From: JANMCE01 sp963791625
Lineage (GTDB): Bacteria > Actinomycetota > Acidimicrobiia > Acidimicrobiales > Ilumatobacteraceae
Reading direction: 5' to 3'
Assembly (NCBI GenBank): GCA_963791625.1
Contig: CAWBTA010000006.1
Location: 248,001-312,000 of the forward strand
DNA length: 64,000 nucleotides
In this document: positions 37,155 through 46,793 of the stretch, piece by piece
Layout of the letters: each line of letters opens with the position of its first letter
Numbering within the stretch: position 1 is the stretch's first letter
Program-made: the position numbers and the translations under genes
Notes under the pieces: model-generated
Database searches by the model: none
What the model was told of the DNA's origin: nothing
Seen by the model: the letters and a program-made list of their open reading frames with translations, nothing else

Positions 37155-37924
37155 CCCGCCCGGTCTGACCGCGCCGTCAGGCTCGAGCGAGTGCCAAGCT
37201 AGAGTTGTCGCCGTGGCCAGATCCGTGCGAGTCGCTCGCACAGCAGGGCCCTTCCGTTGGTCGATATTCGTCATGCTCTGGCGAATGCCGTCGATCGGCG
37301 TCGACACGACTGAGGCCCGGCCGGACTTCACGATGCTGGTCGGACCTGATCGCTCCACGAATCTGGCGATTGCGATGCGATGTGACCGACGGCGGAACAG
37401 CACGAGATGGCGACGTGCGTCATTCATGCGATCCGTACCAGGCCGCTGAGATCTGAGGCGGTCGGAAAGGACTGGCCATGACGTCGACTCGGATGATGGC
37501 TCATGCCTAAAAGCATGACTGAAGCCGCACGTCCATCGGCGATGGTCGCGCAGGATTGGATGAAGCAGGTTTGAGCGTCGAGAAGTTCTCGTCGTTCCGA
37601 GCGCTGTGCTTCGTGAGTTGAGCGCAGCAACCGCTAGCACTCTGCGCGGCGTGCGGCCGCTAGATCGGATGCTGAGGCCGCCGTGATTCATGCCCGTAGC
37701 CTTGGTTTGTCCTGGGGGGTAGTCGGTGCTCAGCTGGTATCGCCCGTCAGGGAGCTCGACAACGATTCGAACCGGTCAGCAACGCCTGATCGTCGCAGCG
37801 CATCTCGTGAGGAGGACCGTCTGGCAACGCTCACCATTAGGGATCTGACGACGAACTATGTGTCTGCTTGCGGTTGCGGGCCGCTGAACGGGAACATCCG
37901 CCAGTGACCTTCGGTTGGAGCGGG
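37155..37924. other. 770-base region without a supported gene
   Basis: Between the UDP-xylose synthase and the HhH-GPD gene. Open frames here are short, start-poor and arginine-rich on both strands; I recognise none. An inverted repeat TCATGC-CTAAAA-GCATGA lies at 37501-37518 and resembles the core of the antitoxin operator at 29668-29696. The region may be decayed sequence. No tRNA or known RNA structure was seen. Confidence 0.45.
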
Positions 37925-38620
37925 CTAGCGGTCTTTTGCGGCGTTGGGGCGGGGGCGGCCTTTTTGTTTGGTGGACTTGGCTTTGGCACTTGGCTTGGTT
38001 GGCGGGGGAGTGCGGACCGGTTTCACCTTGGGCTTGGGCGGCTTGACGGGGCGGTCTTGTTTGTCGAGTTCGGCGGCTTTCTGGCGGCGCTTGTACTCGC
38101 GAACGATCGCCAGCGCTTCGGGGCTGTCGATGTCGGCGATGGTGCGAGGCACGTCATCGGCGAACGCTCCGACGCACGCCTCCCACCCATCGGGCCGGAT
38201 GTCGAAACGCTTGGCCAACATCGCAAGGAAGATCTGCGCCTTCTCCTCACCGAAACCGGGCAACGCCCGCAGCCGCGAGAACACCACCGCGCCATCGGCG
38301 ACACCGGTCCAGATCGATGCGGCGTCGTTGCCGTACGTCGTGGCAACGACCGTGCAGAGTTCGTGGATGCGGTGCGCCATTGAGGCAGGGAAGCGATGGA
38401 TCGCCGGCTTGGCGCACGCCTTCTCCAACAACGGCTGCACCGGTTCCGCCGCGATGGCAGCAGCGTCTAAACCGCCGAGGCGTTCCGACAGGGTGTAGGG
38501 GCCTTTGAAGGCCCACTCCATCGGGACCTGTTGATCGAGCAGCATGCCGATGAGCAACGCCAAACCGTCGTGGTTCAGCAGCTCATCGGCGGCGGGTACG
38601 CCCGTGATCCAAAGAGGCAA
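37925..38620 (-). CDS. HhH-GPD base-excision DNA repair protein
   Basis: 231 aa. The first 170 residues are an HhH-GPD-like fold starting LWITGVPAADELLNHDGLALLIGMLLDQQVPMEWAFKGP, with the hairpin motif LRALPGFGEEKAQIFLAMLAKRF (about 118-140) and aspartates in DIRPDGWE, near where the catalytic Asp of glycosylases lies. From about residue 180 the chain is Lys/Pro-rich (RPVKPPKPKVKP to the end), a probable DNA-binding tail. Which base it removes is not clear. Confidence 0.85.
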   Translation of the reverse strand: MPLWITGVPAADELLNHDGLALLIGMLLDQQVPMEWAFKGPYTLSERLGGLDAAAIAAEPVQPLLEKACAKPAIHRFPASMAHRIHELCTVVATTYGNDAASIWTGVADGAVVFSRLRALPGFGEEKAQIFLAMLAKRFDIRPDGWEACVGAFADDVPRTIADIDSPEALAIVREYKRRQKAAELDKQDRPVKPPKPKVKPVRTPPPTKPSAKAKSTKQKGRPRPNAAKDR

Positions 38621-38622
38621 CG

Positions 38623-41340
38623 TCAGGCGAGGGCCGGGTTGGCCATGTCGGGGTCGATGTTGTAGCGGTTGATTGCATCTACAACTACTTCGGCGCCGAT
38701 GTCACCAGCCTCATGAAGACCGTTCAGCACGGCCAGCACGATGTGACCGGTATCGACTTCGAAGTGACGACGCAACGCCTCACGCGTATCGGAGCGACCC
38801 ATGCCGTCGGTGCCCAGCGGAATGAATGGACGACCGGTCGGAAGGTAACGCGAGATGCCTTCGGACACTGTCTTCATGAAGTCGGTGACGGCAACGATCG
38901 GGCCCATCGACTGCGACAGCAGGGAATGGACCAGCGTGGCCTTCGACGGCTGACCCGGGTGCATGCGGTTCCAACGCTCGGTGTTCAGTGCTTCATCGCG
39001 CAACGCCTTGTACGACGTGGCCGACCACAACTCGACGCCCACGTCATAGTGCTCCTTCAGATCGGCAGCCGCAGCGCGGGCGGCAACGTTGGCTGAACCG
39101 GAGAACAGCAGCGTGGCCCGACGGGCCGCACCCTCGGGCGCTTCCTGCCACTTGTAGAGACCCTGGCAGACCTGCTGCTCAAGGTCGGCCATGTCGGGTG
39201 CCGGGGGCATGACATGGTTCTCGTTGTAGATGGCGATGTAATAGAAGATGTCCTCGGGCGTGGGGCCGTACATGCGCTTCACACCGTTCTTTACGATGAG
39301 CGCCATCTCGTACGCGAACGCCGGGTCATACGCCTGGCAATGCGGAACCGTGGAGGCCAGCACCAAGCTGTGGCCGTCCTGGTGCTGCAAACCTTCACCC
39401 ATCAGGGTGGTGCGGCCGGCGGTGGCGCCCATGAGGAAACCGCGGGTGCGGGCATCATCGGCCAGCCAAATGAGGTCACCCACGCGCTGGAATCCGAACA
39501 TGGAATAGAACGTGTAGAACGGAATCATCGGCACGCCACGGGTGTAATACGACGTACCCGCGGCAATCCACGAGGCCAGCGAACCCGACTCGGTGATGCC
39601 TTCTTCCAGCAGCTGTCCGTCGGAACGCTCGCTGTAGGACAGCAGGAGATCGTGATCGACCGGCTCGTACTTCTGACCCTGGCTGGCGTAGATACCTATT
39701 TCGCGGAACAGCGAATCCATACCGAAGGTGCGAGCCTCATCGGGGATGATCGGCACGATGCGCTGACCGACCGTCTCGTCACGGCACAGGTTGCGCAACA
39801 GGCGAGTGAACGCCATGGTGGTGGACACGGCCTGCGTACCCGACCCGGCCTGTACCTCAGCGAAGGTGGAGTCGGCGGGCATGCCGAGCGGCCGACGAAC
39901 CGCGGTGGAACGCTTGGGGATGGAACCGGCCAGCGCCTTGCGACGGCTCATCATGTACTGGTACTCGATGGAGTCGGGCGACGGACGGAAGTACGGCATG
40001 TCGCCGCCGCTGTTGGTCAGCACCGAGTCGGGCAGTTCATCTTGCAGATAGAGACGGTCGCGCAGACGCATCATCTGATCGGGCGTCATCTTCTTGATCT
40101 GGTGGGTGGAGTTACGCGCCTCGAACTCGGAGCCGAGCGTCCAGCCCTTGACCGTCTTGGCCAGAATGACCGTTGGTGCACCGGAGCCAAGGTTGTCGAC
40201 GGCGCCCTTGTAGGCGGCGTAGAGCTTGCGATGATCGTGGCCACCGCGGGGCAGGTTGCGAATCTCGTCGTCGGAGAGATGCTCGACCATTTTGCGCAGG
40301 CGCGGGTCGGGACCGAAGAAGTTCTCGCGGGTGTACGCGCCGTCTTCGACGGCGTAACGCTGGAACTCACCATCGACGGTTGAGTTCATACGGTTGAGCA
40401 GCACACCGTCAACGTCACGGGCCAGCAACTCATCCCACTTCGAACCCCACACCACCTTGATGACGTTCCAACCGGCACCGCGGAACGTTGCTTCGAGTTC
40501 TTGGATGACCTTGCCGTTGCCGCGGACGGGGCCATCGAGGCGCTGCAGGTTGCAGTTGATGACGAAGACCAGGTTGTCGAGACGCTCGCGAGCGGCCAAC
40601 GAGATGGCGCCCAAGGACTCGGGCTCGTCACATTCGCCGTCACCCATGAAGCACCAGACGCGGGATTCGGAGGTGTCGTCGATGCGACGGTTATGCAGGT
40701 AGCGGTTGAAGCGAGCCTGGTAGAGCGCGTTGATGGGGCCAAGGCCCATCGACACGGTGGGGAACTCCCAGAACTCAGGCATGAGGCGCGGATGTGGGTA
40801 CGACGACAAACCGACCCGACCGATCTCGCGGCGGAAGTGGTTGAGATCGTCGTCCTGCAGGCGACCTTCGAGGTAGGCGCGGGCGTAGATGCCAGGCGCA
40901 GCGTGGCCCTGGTAGTAGACGTGGTCGCCGGGCTGGCCGTCTTCCTTGCCACGGAAGAAGTGGTTGAAGCCCGTCTCGTACAGCGACGCGGAGGAGGCGA
41001 AGGTGGAAAGGTGGCCGCCGATGCCGTCGGCGTGTTTGTTGGCATTGTTCACCATGGCCGCCGCGTTCCAACGCACATAAGTACGGATGCGGCGCTCGAC
41101 GTGGTCGTCACCGGGGAACCACGGCTCCTGCTCCCGGCCGATGGAGTTCAGGTAGGGCGTCGAGACGGTAGCGGGGAAGCTGACCTGCTGCTCACGGGCA
41201 CGTTCGAGGAGTTTTGAAAGGAGAAAGCGAGCACGGGTCTTGCCGTGTGTATCCACCACGGCATCGAGGCTGGAAAGCCACTCACTCGTTTCCGTGGGGT
41301 CGGTATCGGGCAACTGACGACTAAAACCGTCCAAGATCAT
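38623..41340 (-). CDS. aceE: Pyruvate dehydrogenase E1 component, homodimeric
   Basis: 905 aa thiamine-diphosphate enzyme decarboxylating pyruvate in the pyruvate dehydrogenase complex. Start ATG 41340 (MILDGFSRQLPDTDPTET) fits AceE; the frame continues 119 codons further but crosses the rnhA gene and is not coding. Motifs: the TPP-binding GDGECDEPESLGAISLAARERLDNLVFVINCN, SYPHPRLMPEFWEFPTVSMGLGP before it, FGMDSLFREIGIYASQGQ and the GATAGRTTLMGEGLQHQDGHS loop. Lipoyl partners are elsewhere. Ends two bases from the repair gene on the same strand. Confidence 0.97.
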   Translation of the reverse strand: MILDGFSRQLPDTDPTETSEWLSSLDAVVDTHGKTRARFLLSKLLERAREQQVSFPATVSTPYLNSIGREQEPWFPGDDHVERRIRTYVRWNAAAMVNNANKHADGIGGHLSTFASSASLYETGFNHFFRGKEDGQPGDHVYYQGHAAPGIYARAYLEGRLQDDDLNHFRREIGRVGLSSYPHPRLMPEFWEFPTVSMGLGPINALYQARFNRYLHNRRIDDTSESRVWCFMGDGECDEPESLGAISLAARERLDNLVFVINCNLQRLDGPVRGNGKVIQELEATFRGAGWNVIKVVWGSKWDELLARDVDGVLLNRMNSTVDGEFQRYAVEDGAYTRENFFGPDPRLRKMVEHLSDDEIRNLPRGGHDHRKLYAAYKGAVDNLGSGAPTVILAKTVKGWTLGSEFEARNSTHQIKKMTPDQMMRLRDRLYLQDELPDSVLTNSGGDMPYFRPSPDSIEYQYMMSRRKALAGSIPKRSTAVRRPLGMPADSTFAEVQAGSGTQAVSTTMAFTRLLRNLCRDETVGQRIVPIIPDEARTFGMDSLFREIGIYASQGQKYEPVDHDLLLSYSERSDGQLLEEGITESGSLASWIAAGTSYYTRGVPMIPFYTFYSMFGFQRVGDLIWLADDARTRGFLMGATAGRTTLMGEGLQHQDGHSLVLASTVPHCQAYDPAFAYEMALIVKNGVKRMYGPTPEDIFYYIAIYNENHVMPPAPDMADLEQQVCQGLYKWQEAPEGAARRATLLFSGSANVAARAAAADLKEHYDVGVELWSATSYKALRDEALNTERWNRMHPGQPSKATLVHSLLSQSMGPIVAVTDFMKTVSEGISRYLPTGRPFIPLGTDGMGRSDTREALRRHFEVDTGHIVLAVLNGLHEAGDIGAEVVVDAINRYNIDPDMANPALA

Positions 41341-41391
41341 TTGCCCTATTGTGGTCGAAAATCGGGTTGGTTGCGAGATTAGGGTGGATAA

Positions 41392-41882
41392 GTGCCTACC
41401 GATGCTGTGCCCTCGTTCGTCGTCTATACCGATGGCGCGTGCCAGGGGAATCCGGGGCCGGGGGGCTGGGCGTGGGCGCAAGCACCTGACGGCGTCGTCT
41501 TCGGCTCGGGGGGAGAGAAGCCCTCGACGAACCAGCGGATGGAATTGAAGGCTGTCCTTGAGGCCCTCCGCGCCCATCCCGAGGGCGAATCGAAATCGTG
41601 AGCGACTCCACCTACGTCGTGAACTGTTTTCGGGACGGCTGGTGGAAGGGCTGGCTGGCTCGCGGATGGAAGAACAGCCAGAAGCAGCCGGTGGCAAACC
41701 GTGATCTCTGGGAGCCGCTCATCGACCTGTACCGCGCTCGCACGCCGCAACCGAGGTTTCGCTGGGTCAAGGGTCACTCGGGCGAGCCGATGAACGAGCG
41801 GGTCGACCAGTTGGCCGTCGCGGCGGCGAACGGCCCGTGGACCACGTTGGCGACCACGAAGAGTGTCGACACGCTGTTCTAG
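41392..41882 (+). CDS. rnhA: Ribonuclease HI, frameshifted
   Basis: Endoribonuclease that cuts RNA in RNA-DNA hybrids, about 163 aa if repaired. Piece 1 (GTG at 41392) holds VVYTDGACQGNPGPGGWAW with the first catalytic Asp and TNQRMELKAVLEAL with the Glu. Piece 2 holds VSDSTYVVNCFRDGWWKGW with the second Asp, the basic helix NSQKQPVANRDLW, and VKGHSGEPMNERVDQLA with the His and last Asp. One base is missing near 41586-41587; adding it gives EGxIEIVSDSTY. Divergent from aceE with a 51-base gap. Confidence 0.88.
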
Positions 41883-41989
41883 AAGCTAAACCCACCTTTT
41901 CGACGTCAACAATCGCATGACGCTGCCGACGTAAACCTACGGACCCGACCTTCGAATCGGGATAGTTCGAGGGCACGAAGGAGGACATC

Positions 41990-44420
41990 ATGCGAAAGAT
42001 ATCGGCCGCCCGGGCCGCCGTTTTGCTGAGTTCCGTCCTCGTTCTGTGGGCAACCGGCGCCATTCCGGCTCTGGGCAAGCCCGTTGTCGCGAACTACATC
42101 AAGTCCACCGCAACCGCCGATGGTGACTTCAAGCTCTACGACTACACCGCGCCTCTGGGTACAAAGACCTACACCTCACAGGCGGATTTTGCCTCCGGCA
42201 CGATGGTGAACACGTCCGCCACGTCCACCCCGGGCAGCGTGGCCGTTGATCCGACGACGTCCACGTGGCTGTACAAGCGCTGCTACAACGTGACCCACAC
42301 CCTCGCAGGCGCTGCCACTGTCGGTGAGTACCCGATGTCGATCACGCTCGACACGGCCACACTGATCGCAGCGGGCAAGATGCAGGCCTCCGGCGCTGAC
42401 ATACGCGCTGGTCGCGACGTCCGGTGCGCAGATGCCGTTGTGGATCGAAGGCACCATGAACACCGCCACGACCGTCATCTGGGTCCAGGTCGCCCAGATC
42501 CCGGGCGGCGGATCGGTGCCGTTCTGCCTGTACTACGGCAACCCGACGGCGACGACCGTTTCGGACCCGCTCGCGCCCTTCACCTACTCGGTGCCCAAGC
42601 CGGTGTACTACCCGGTCTCCAATGCGTACGCGACAAACCCCACTACTGTCTCCGTGGCGTCGTTCGGGCCGAACAACGTGGTCACAATCGGAGGGACAAC
42701 CATCAACCTTCCAACGGCTGGCTCCACGGGCACGTTCCCGACCGGTGTTGTGCAATCGACTTTGCCGGTCAACGTACTTGGACCGCTGAACGCCAAAGGT
42801 GTGGGTACTTCCTACGACGCGCTCGCGCCGGTGGCATTCGCCGGGAAGACATTCGTCAACCCCCTTACGTTCGGCGGAGCACTGTCGATCTCGGTGCTCT
42901 CCCCGTTCGCCAATGCGACGGTCGTCGTAAAAGACGGCGTTACGGCCGTCGCCGGTTCACCCTTCTCGATCCCCGCCGGCACCTCGATCACGATTTCCAA
43001 CGCGTTTACGGCCAACGCATCGTCCGCCGTCATTACCTCCGACGTGCCGGTTCTCGTTTCGAGCGTTACGGCCACGGGCACGCTGAACTCGATCCCGATC
43101 GGCCCCACAACCCAGACCTGGTACGGGGTTCGGAACCAGTACGTGGACTTTGGCTTTGCGGCCGCCGGCTCGCTCACCGCCCGCTTCTCGAACGGCACCT
43201 CCACGACGCTTACGGGCACCAACGGCGCTGACGTGTTCCAGACGGGAACCGGCTCCACGGGTGGCAACGCAACCGAGGGAATGGCCGTGACCGGAACCGT
43301 GCCCATCTCCGTGTTTGCCGATTCAGCCAATGACGCGGCCACCTTCCTGCCGCTCGGCGAACTCTCGACGCAATATGTCCTGCCGACGGCAGCCACCTAC
43401 GTCACGTTCAGCTGTCCCGTTCCCGGAACTGCTATTCAGATTGGCGCGATCTCCACCGTCACGTGCGCCACGTCAGGTGGGCCTTTCGCAGCGGGATTTC
43501 CAGGGAAGGCGCTCTACACCGGTGTGGTGCCAGCCGGCACGATCATCAGCACAACATCGGGCAACACCTTCTACATGTACTACGCAGATGCCGGTCGTGA
43601 GACGAACGCGTGGGGTCCCAAACACAGCCGTCAGGTCGTCTATCCCGCGCCGGTTCTCGGTGCCGGCGTCGAGTCGCCGCTTGCCGCTGGAAGCGTCGTC
43701 GGTACCTGGACCTCGCCGGTGATCGACACCGCGGTCAATGGCGTGTTCGGCACTATCAGCTGGAACGCGACACAACCGTCGGGCACGACGGTGAACTTCC
43801 GCATTGCTGGCTCGGCCAGCCCTACCGGCCCGTGGACCTACATCGGGCCCGACGGAAGCTCAGCGACCAGCTACGCCTCCAGCCCCGGAGCACTGCCGTT
43901 TGTTCTGGACGGCCTGCGCTACTTCCGCGTTCAGCTCACACTGACGAGCGTGTCCAACGCCATCACGCCCTTGTTGAACGACGTCACGATCGGCTACAAC
44001 CTTCCTCGGCTGGCGCACACGGCGGGAACGCCAAGTTCGGTGACCATGAGCGCGCCGGCCGGTCTCTCCACTACGGCGTACCTCGTTCGCGTCAAGACCG
44101 CGTCGCCTGCGTTGGCCGCGAGCACAGCGACGCTCAAAGAACTCGGCACCAGCACGCTCCTTTCGAATCTGTCGGCGAACGTACGACTCGACTACCCGCT
44201 CGTCAACCAGATCGCGATTGTGGGCGCAGTGGTCACGACCTCGGTCGGTGCCGCCACTGTTCTGGACGCAACCTCAAACCGTTCCATCGTCGTGAACGCG
44301 CAACCGGCCGCCGGGCCATCAACGACTTCGATCATTCGCACGCGCCTCGTGTTGGACGTTGGGCCATCGGGCGGTTCACCACTCGTTGAAGACGATCTTG
44401 ATCTTCGGGTGGTGTCATGA
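41990..44420 (+). CDS. Large secreted DUF2341 surface protein (copy 1), frameshifted
   Basis: About 809 aa after repair. AAGGAGG precedes the ATG. A signal peptide ends near PALG; the mature start is KPVVANYIKSTATADGDFKL. Residues about 85-190 match DUF2341 (MSITLDTATLIAAGKM, PLWIEGTMNTATTVIWVQV, CLYYGNPTA). The frame slips at about 42401; the twin gene shows what is expected there. A long Thr/Ser-rich beta region follows, then a segment TWTSPVIDTAVNGVFGTISWN to LNDVTIGYN, and an end LVLDVGPSGGSPLVEDDLDLRVVS shared with the twin. No membrane anchor or LPXTG. First gene of the appendage-like cluster; four-base overlap with 44417. Confidence 0.8.
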
Positions 44421-45106
44421 CCTCTGCATGGATGCCGCCTGAAGAAAATGCCGTTGCCGACGGTCTGCCGTCTCCGTTGGATGAGGCGTTCGGCTGGTGG
44501 GTGCACGCAGCGCCCGCCGGGACGCGGCCGGAGCCCCCGGCTGCTGCAGCCACCCTCATCGAGGATGAAGAGCACGACGAGGCGCCCGATGAAGTTGACG
44601 AGCGGATCGACTATCGGCGATTTCGTCGCGCCGGTGTCGTTGCCGGACTCGCCGTGACTGTTCTTCGCATGGGCTCGTTCTTCGGACTTGCGGCCCAGCA
44701 CGGCGCCAAGATCGTGATCGACTATTTCGTCGACATCGTGCCGTACCCGGTGGTGCTGGTCGGTCGACCTCAGTTTGCCGAATTGGTGTCTCGTTCCACC
44801 CTTTATACAACCGGCGTCATGCTTGCCGTTTTCGTGATCGTGGCCTTTCGGCACACGAAGCGGAACCAAACCGTGTCCGGTTGGTTCATGGGTATGGTCG
44901 CTTGCTGCACCACGTTGGCAACGGATGTGGTTCGCCACCTGCTGGATCCACCTGTCGTCGTGTACAGCAGCGTGCTGTGGACGCTGTGGCCGATTGCGCT
45001 CAGTTGTTTGATCTTCTTCTTTATCGGTCGCAGCAAGGACGAAACTGTTAAGCCCGATGCAAGCGGTCCTCAAGAGATCGATCAGGACCCGGCAAGTCAC
45101 TCGTAG
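44417..45106 (+). CDS. Four-helix membrane protein inside the secreted-protein cluster
   Basis: 229 aa. Residues 1-70 are polar and acidic (EDEEHDEAPDEVDERIDYRR), followed by four hydrophobic segments at about 73-93, 127-144, 154-172 and 184-204, and a polar tail. The ATG overlaps the DUF2341 gene's stop (ATGA), so the two are coupled. No catalytic dyad of a signal peptidase or sortase transpeptidase cysteine motif is visible. It could anchor or help assemble the secreted proteins, but this is inferred from position only. Not recognised. Confidence 0.7.
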   Translation: MTSAWMPPEENAVADGLPSPLDEAFGWWVHAAPAGTRPEPPAAAATLIEDEEHDEAPDEVDERIDYRRFRRAGVVAGLAVTVLRMGSFFGLAAQHGAKIVIDYFVDIVPYPVVLVGRPQFAELVSRSTLYTTGVMLAVFVIVAFRHTKRNQTVSGWFMGMVACCTTLATDVVRHLLDPPVVVYSSVLWTLWPIALSCLIFFFIGRSKDETVKPDASGPQEIDQDPASHS

Positions 45107-45183
45107 GACCTGAAGAACGACCGAATGGTTAGGTGCGGTGCAAAGCCCCCCAAACCTCGGCCGCCTCATCAGGAGAACAACAA

Positions 45184-45873
45184 GTGAACGAAACAACATC
45201 TCGCCGCCGGGTAAGTCGTCGGGCGGCTATTGCAACGGTTGCGTTGATGTCCGTCGCGGCCCCCGCAGCAGCCAGCGTCATCATCGAAAACTTCATCAAG
45301 GCCGACGTCACCGTCGCCGCCGCCTGCTTCACCAAGGTTGGCGGACAGGACCACACCGCGTACAACAACGGCGGTGTCGCTCCGGTTGCCCCGAGCGCCC
45401 TCTGGGTCAACTTCGACACCACACCGACGCTGTCGGCCGGCGGCGTCAACCTGATCAACGAGACGGTCAGCCTTCGTGGCTACGCCGGTGACCGCACCCG
45501 CTTCACCGACGTCATCCGCTACAAGAACGACTGCGGCTTCCCGCTCAGCGTCAAGCTGATCTCCGAGGCTGACCCGGCTGCCGGCGCGGCGGTTTCGGGC
45601 TCGTGGGACGGCGGCGTCTCGGTGTTCCTTTCAAAGGTAGCGGACCCGGTCGGTGGCGCTGCCCCGACGTCGTCGGTCGATCTGGCCGGTGACTCGGTCA
45701 ACTGGAACAAGCAGTTCGCCATCGACAACACCGGTGCCGTGACGACGACCGGTGCAGTTGCGGTAACCGTCCCCGCTGGTGACGAACTGCAGGGCGGCTT
45801 CCTGGTCGACCTGGCCAACACCGCCACAGGTACCCGCACCCTGCGCTTCACGGCTCAGGCCACGGCGCTCTAA
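45184..45873 (+). CDS. Small secreted protein, TasA/camelysin-like pattern (copy 1)
   Basis: 229 aa. GTG at 45184 is chosen because AGGAG lies 7 bases upstream and it aligns with the ATG of the paralogue; the frame extends to 45133. A basic start (RRRVSRRAA) and hydrophobic segment end at APAAA, giving a mature start SVIIENFIKADVTV. The body has an order reminiscent of TasA-type fibre subunits: a GVNLINETVSLRGYAGDRTRF strand pair, RYKNDCGFPLSVKL, a variable middle and a final TGTRTLRFTAQATAL strand. Two cysteines (AAACF and NDCG) may form a disulfide. About 50% identical by eye to 46029-46703. Followed by a strong terminator. Confidence 0.75.
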   Translation: MNETTSRRRVSRRAAIATVALMSVAAPAAASVIIENFIKADVTVAAACFTKVGGQDHTAYNNGGVAPVAPSALWVNFDTTPTLSAGGVNLINETVSLRGYAGDRTRFTDVIRYKNDCGFPLSVKLISEADPAAGAAVSGSWDGGVSVFLSKVADPVGGAAPTSSVDLAGDSVNWNKQFAIDNTGAVTTTGAVAVTVPAGDELQGGFLVDLANTATGTRTLRFTAQATAL

Positions 45874-45890
45874 GCAACCTGATTGACAAT

Positions 45891-45925
45891 GGCCCGGGGC
45901 TTCGGTCCCGGGCCTTTGCTTTTTA
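45891..45925 (+). terminator. Rho-independent terminator with UUCG tetraloop
   Basis: Stem GGCCCGGGGC / GTCCCGGGCC (ten pairs, one G-T) closed by a TTCG loop flanked C-G, at 45891-45914, then TTTGCTTTTT. It is 18 bases after the stop of the first small secreted gene and 104 bases before the second, so the second probably has its own promoter or relies on read-through. Confidence 0.9.
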
Positions 45926-46028
45926 CCTGTGAGTAATCAAGACGGCTCAAGTCCCCGCCCGTTGTACCGAAATACTCAGTGCGGCGAACGTTTCACCCCT
46001 CTCCGCTTCGAAAACCAGGAGTACCACC

Positions 46029-46703
46029 ATGAGATCCAGATCAGCGAAGAAGCGAGTGACCCGTCGAGCGGCCATCGCTACCGTGGCGTTCGTGTCGATA
46101 GCTGCGCCTGCTGCCGCTGGTGTGCTCATCCAGAACTTCATCAAGGGCACCGTCACGGCAGTCGCCCCCTGTTTCGTGAAGGTCGCAGGCGTTGACTCAA
46201 CCACCTACGGGACGCCCGCCGCATTGGCCGGCACCGGACCGTACGTGAAGTTCGACGCAACGCCCACCCTCTCAGCTGGCGGGGTTGCGTTGATCAACGA
46301 AACGATTGCTCTTCGAGGCTTCTCGGGTGACCGCACCAAGTACACCGACGTGGTGCGCTACCAGAACAACTGTGCCGTGACGATGAATGTTCGCCTGACT
46401 GCGGAGGCCGACCCGGCTGCGGGTGCGGTCACTTCGGGGCCTTGGGATTCGAGCGTCCGCGTGTTCATCTCCACGGCTGCGGCCACTGTGCCGGTTGCCT
46501 CCACCAACCTGGAGACCGACACTGCAAACTGGAACCAGCAGTTCTTCATCGATGCCACCGGCGCCATCGTTACGACGGGCTCCACGACCATCGCGGTAGC
46601 CGCTGGCAGCCAGCTGCAGGGCGCCTTCACCGTCGACGTTCCCTCGACCGCACTGGCGGCCTCAACCCGCACCTTCCGTTACACCGCCACCGCCACGGCA
46701 TAG
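46029..46703 (+). CDS. Small secreted protein, TasA/camelysin-like pattern (copy 2)
   Basis: 224 aa. ATG at 46029 follows AGGAG with a 7-base spacer. Basic start (RSRSAKKRVTRRAA), hydrophobic segment, cleavage near APAAA, mature start GVLIQNFIKGTVTA. The same strand order as copy 1 is present: GVALINETIALRGFSGDRTKY, RYQNNCAVTMNVRL, and a last strand STRTFRYTATATA. Cysteines in APCF and NNCA match copy 1. No C-terminal anchor. The twin arrangement and shared mature N-terminus with the two large proteins suggest co-assembly outside the cell. Confidence 0.75.
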   Translation: MRSRSAKKRVTRRAAIATVAFVSIAAPAAAGVLIQNFIKGTVTAVAPCFVKVAGVDSTTYGTPAALAGTGPYVKFDATPTLSAGGVALINETIALRGFSGDRTKYTDVVRYQNNCAVTMNVRLTAEADPAAGAVTSGPWDSSVRVFISTAAATVPVASTNLETDTANWNQQFFIDATGAIVTTGSTTIAVAAGSQLQGAFTVDVPSTALAASTRTFRYTATATA

Positions 46704-46793
46704 CACGAAGAAGACTCAAGCCTGGCTGGCCGCCGCCGATAGTGACTGCGAGTTTACCGGCTGGTTACTTCCGACACCGAGAGGAGAACGAAC

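Noticed and set aside
39214..40383. 389-codon plus-strand frame across aceE.
   Set aside because: Antisense shadow of a strongly conserved gene; composition is not protein-like.
41341..41697. 119-codon N-terminal extension of aceE.
   Set aside because: It crosses the rnhA gene in antisense, is Arg/Pro/Ser-rich, and AceE families start at the ATG at 41340.
44417..45106. SipW-like signal peptidase for the TasA-like proteins.
   Set aside because: Four helices and acidic N-terminus, with no visible Ser-Lys or Ser-His catalytic motif of signal peptidases.
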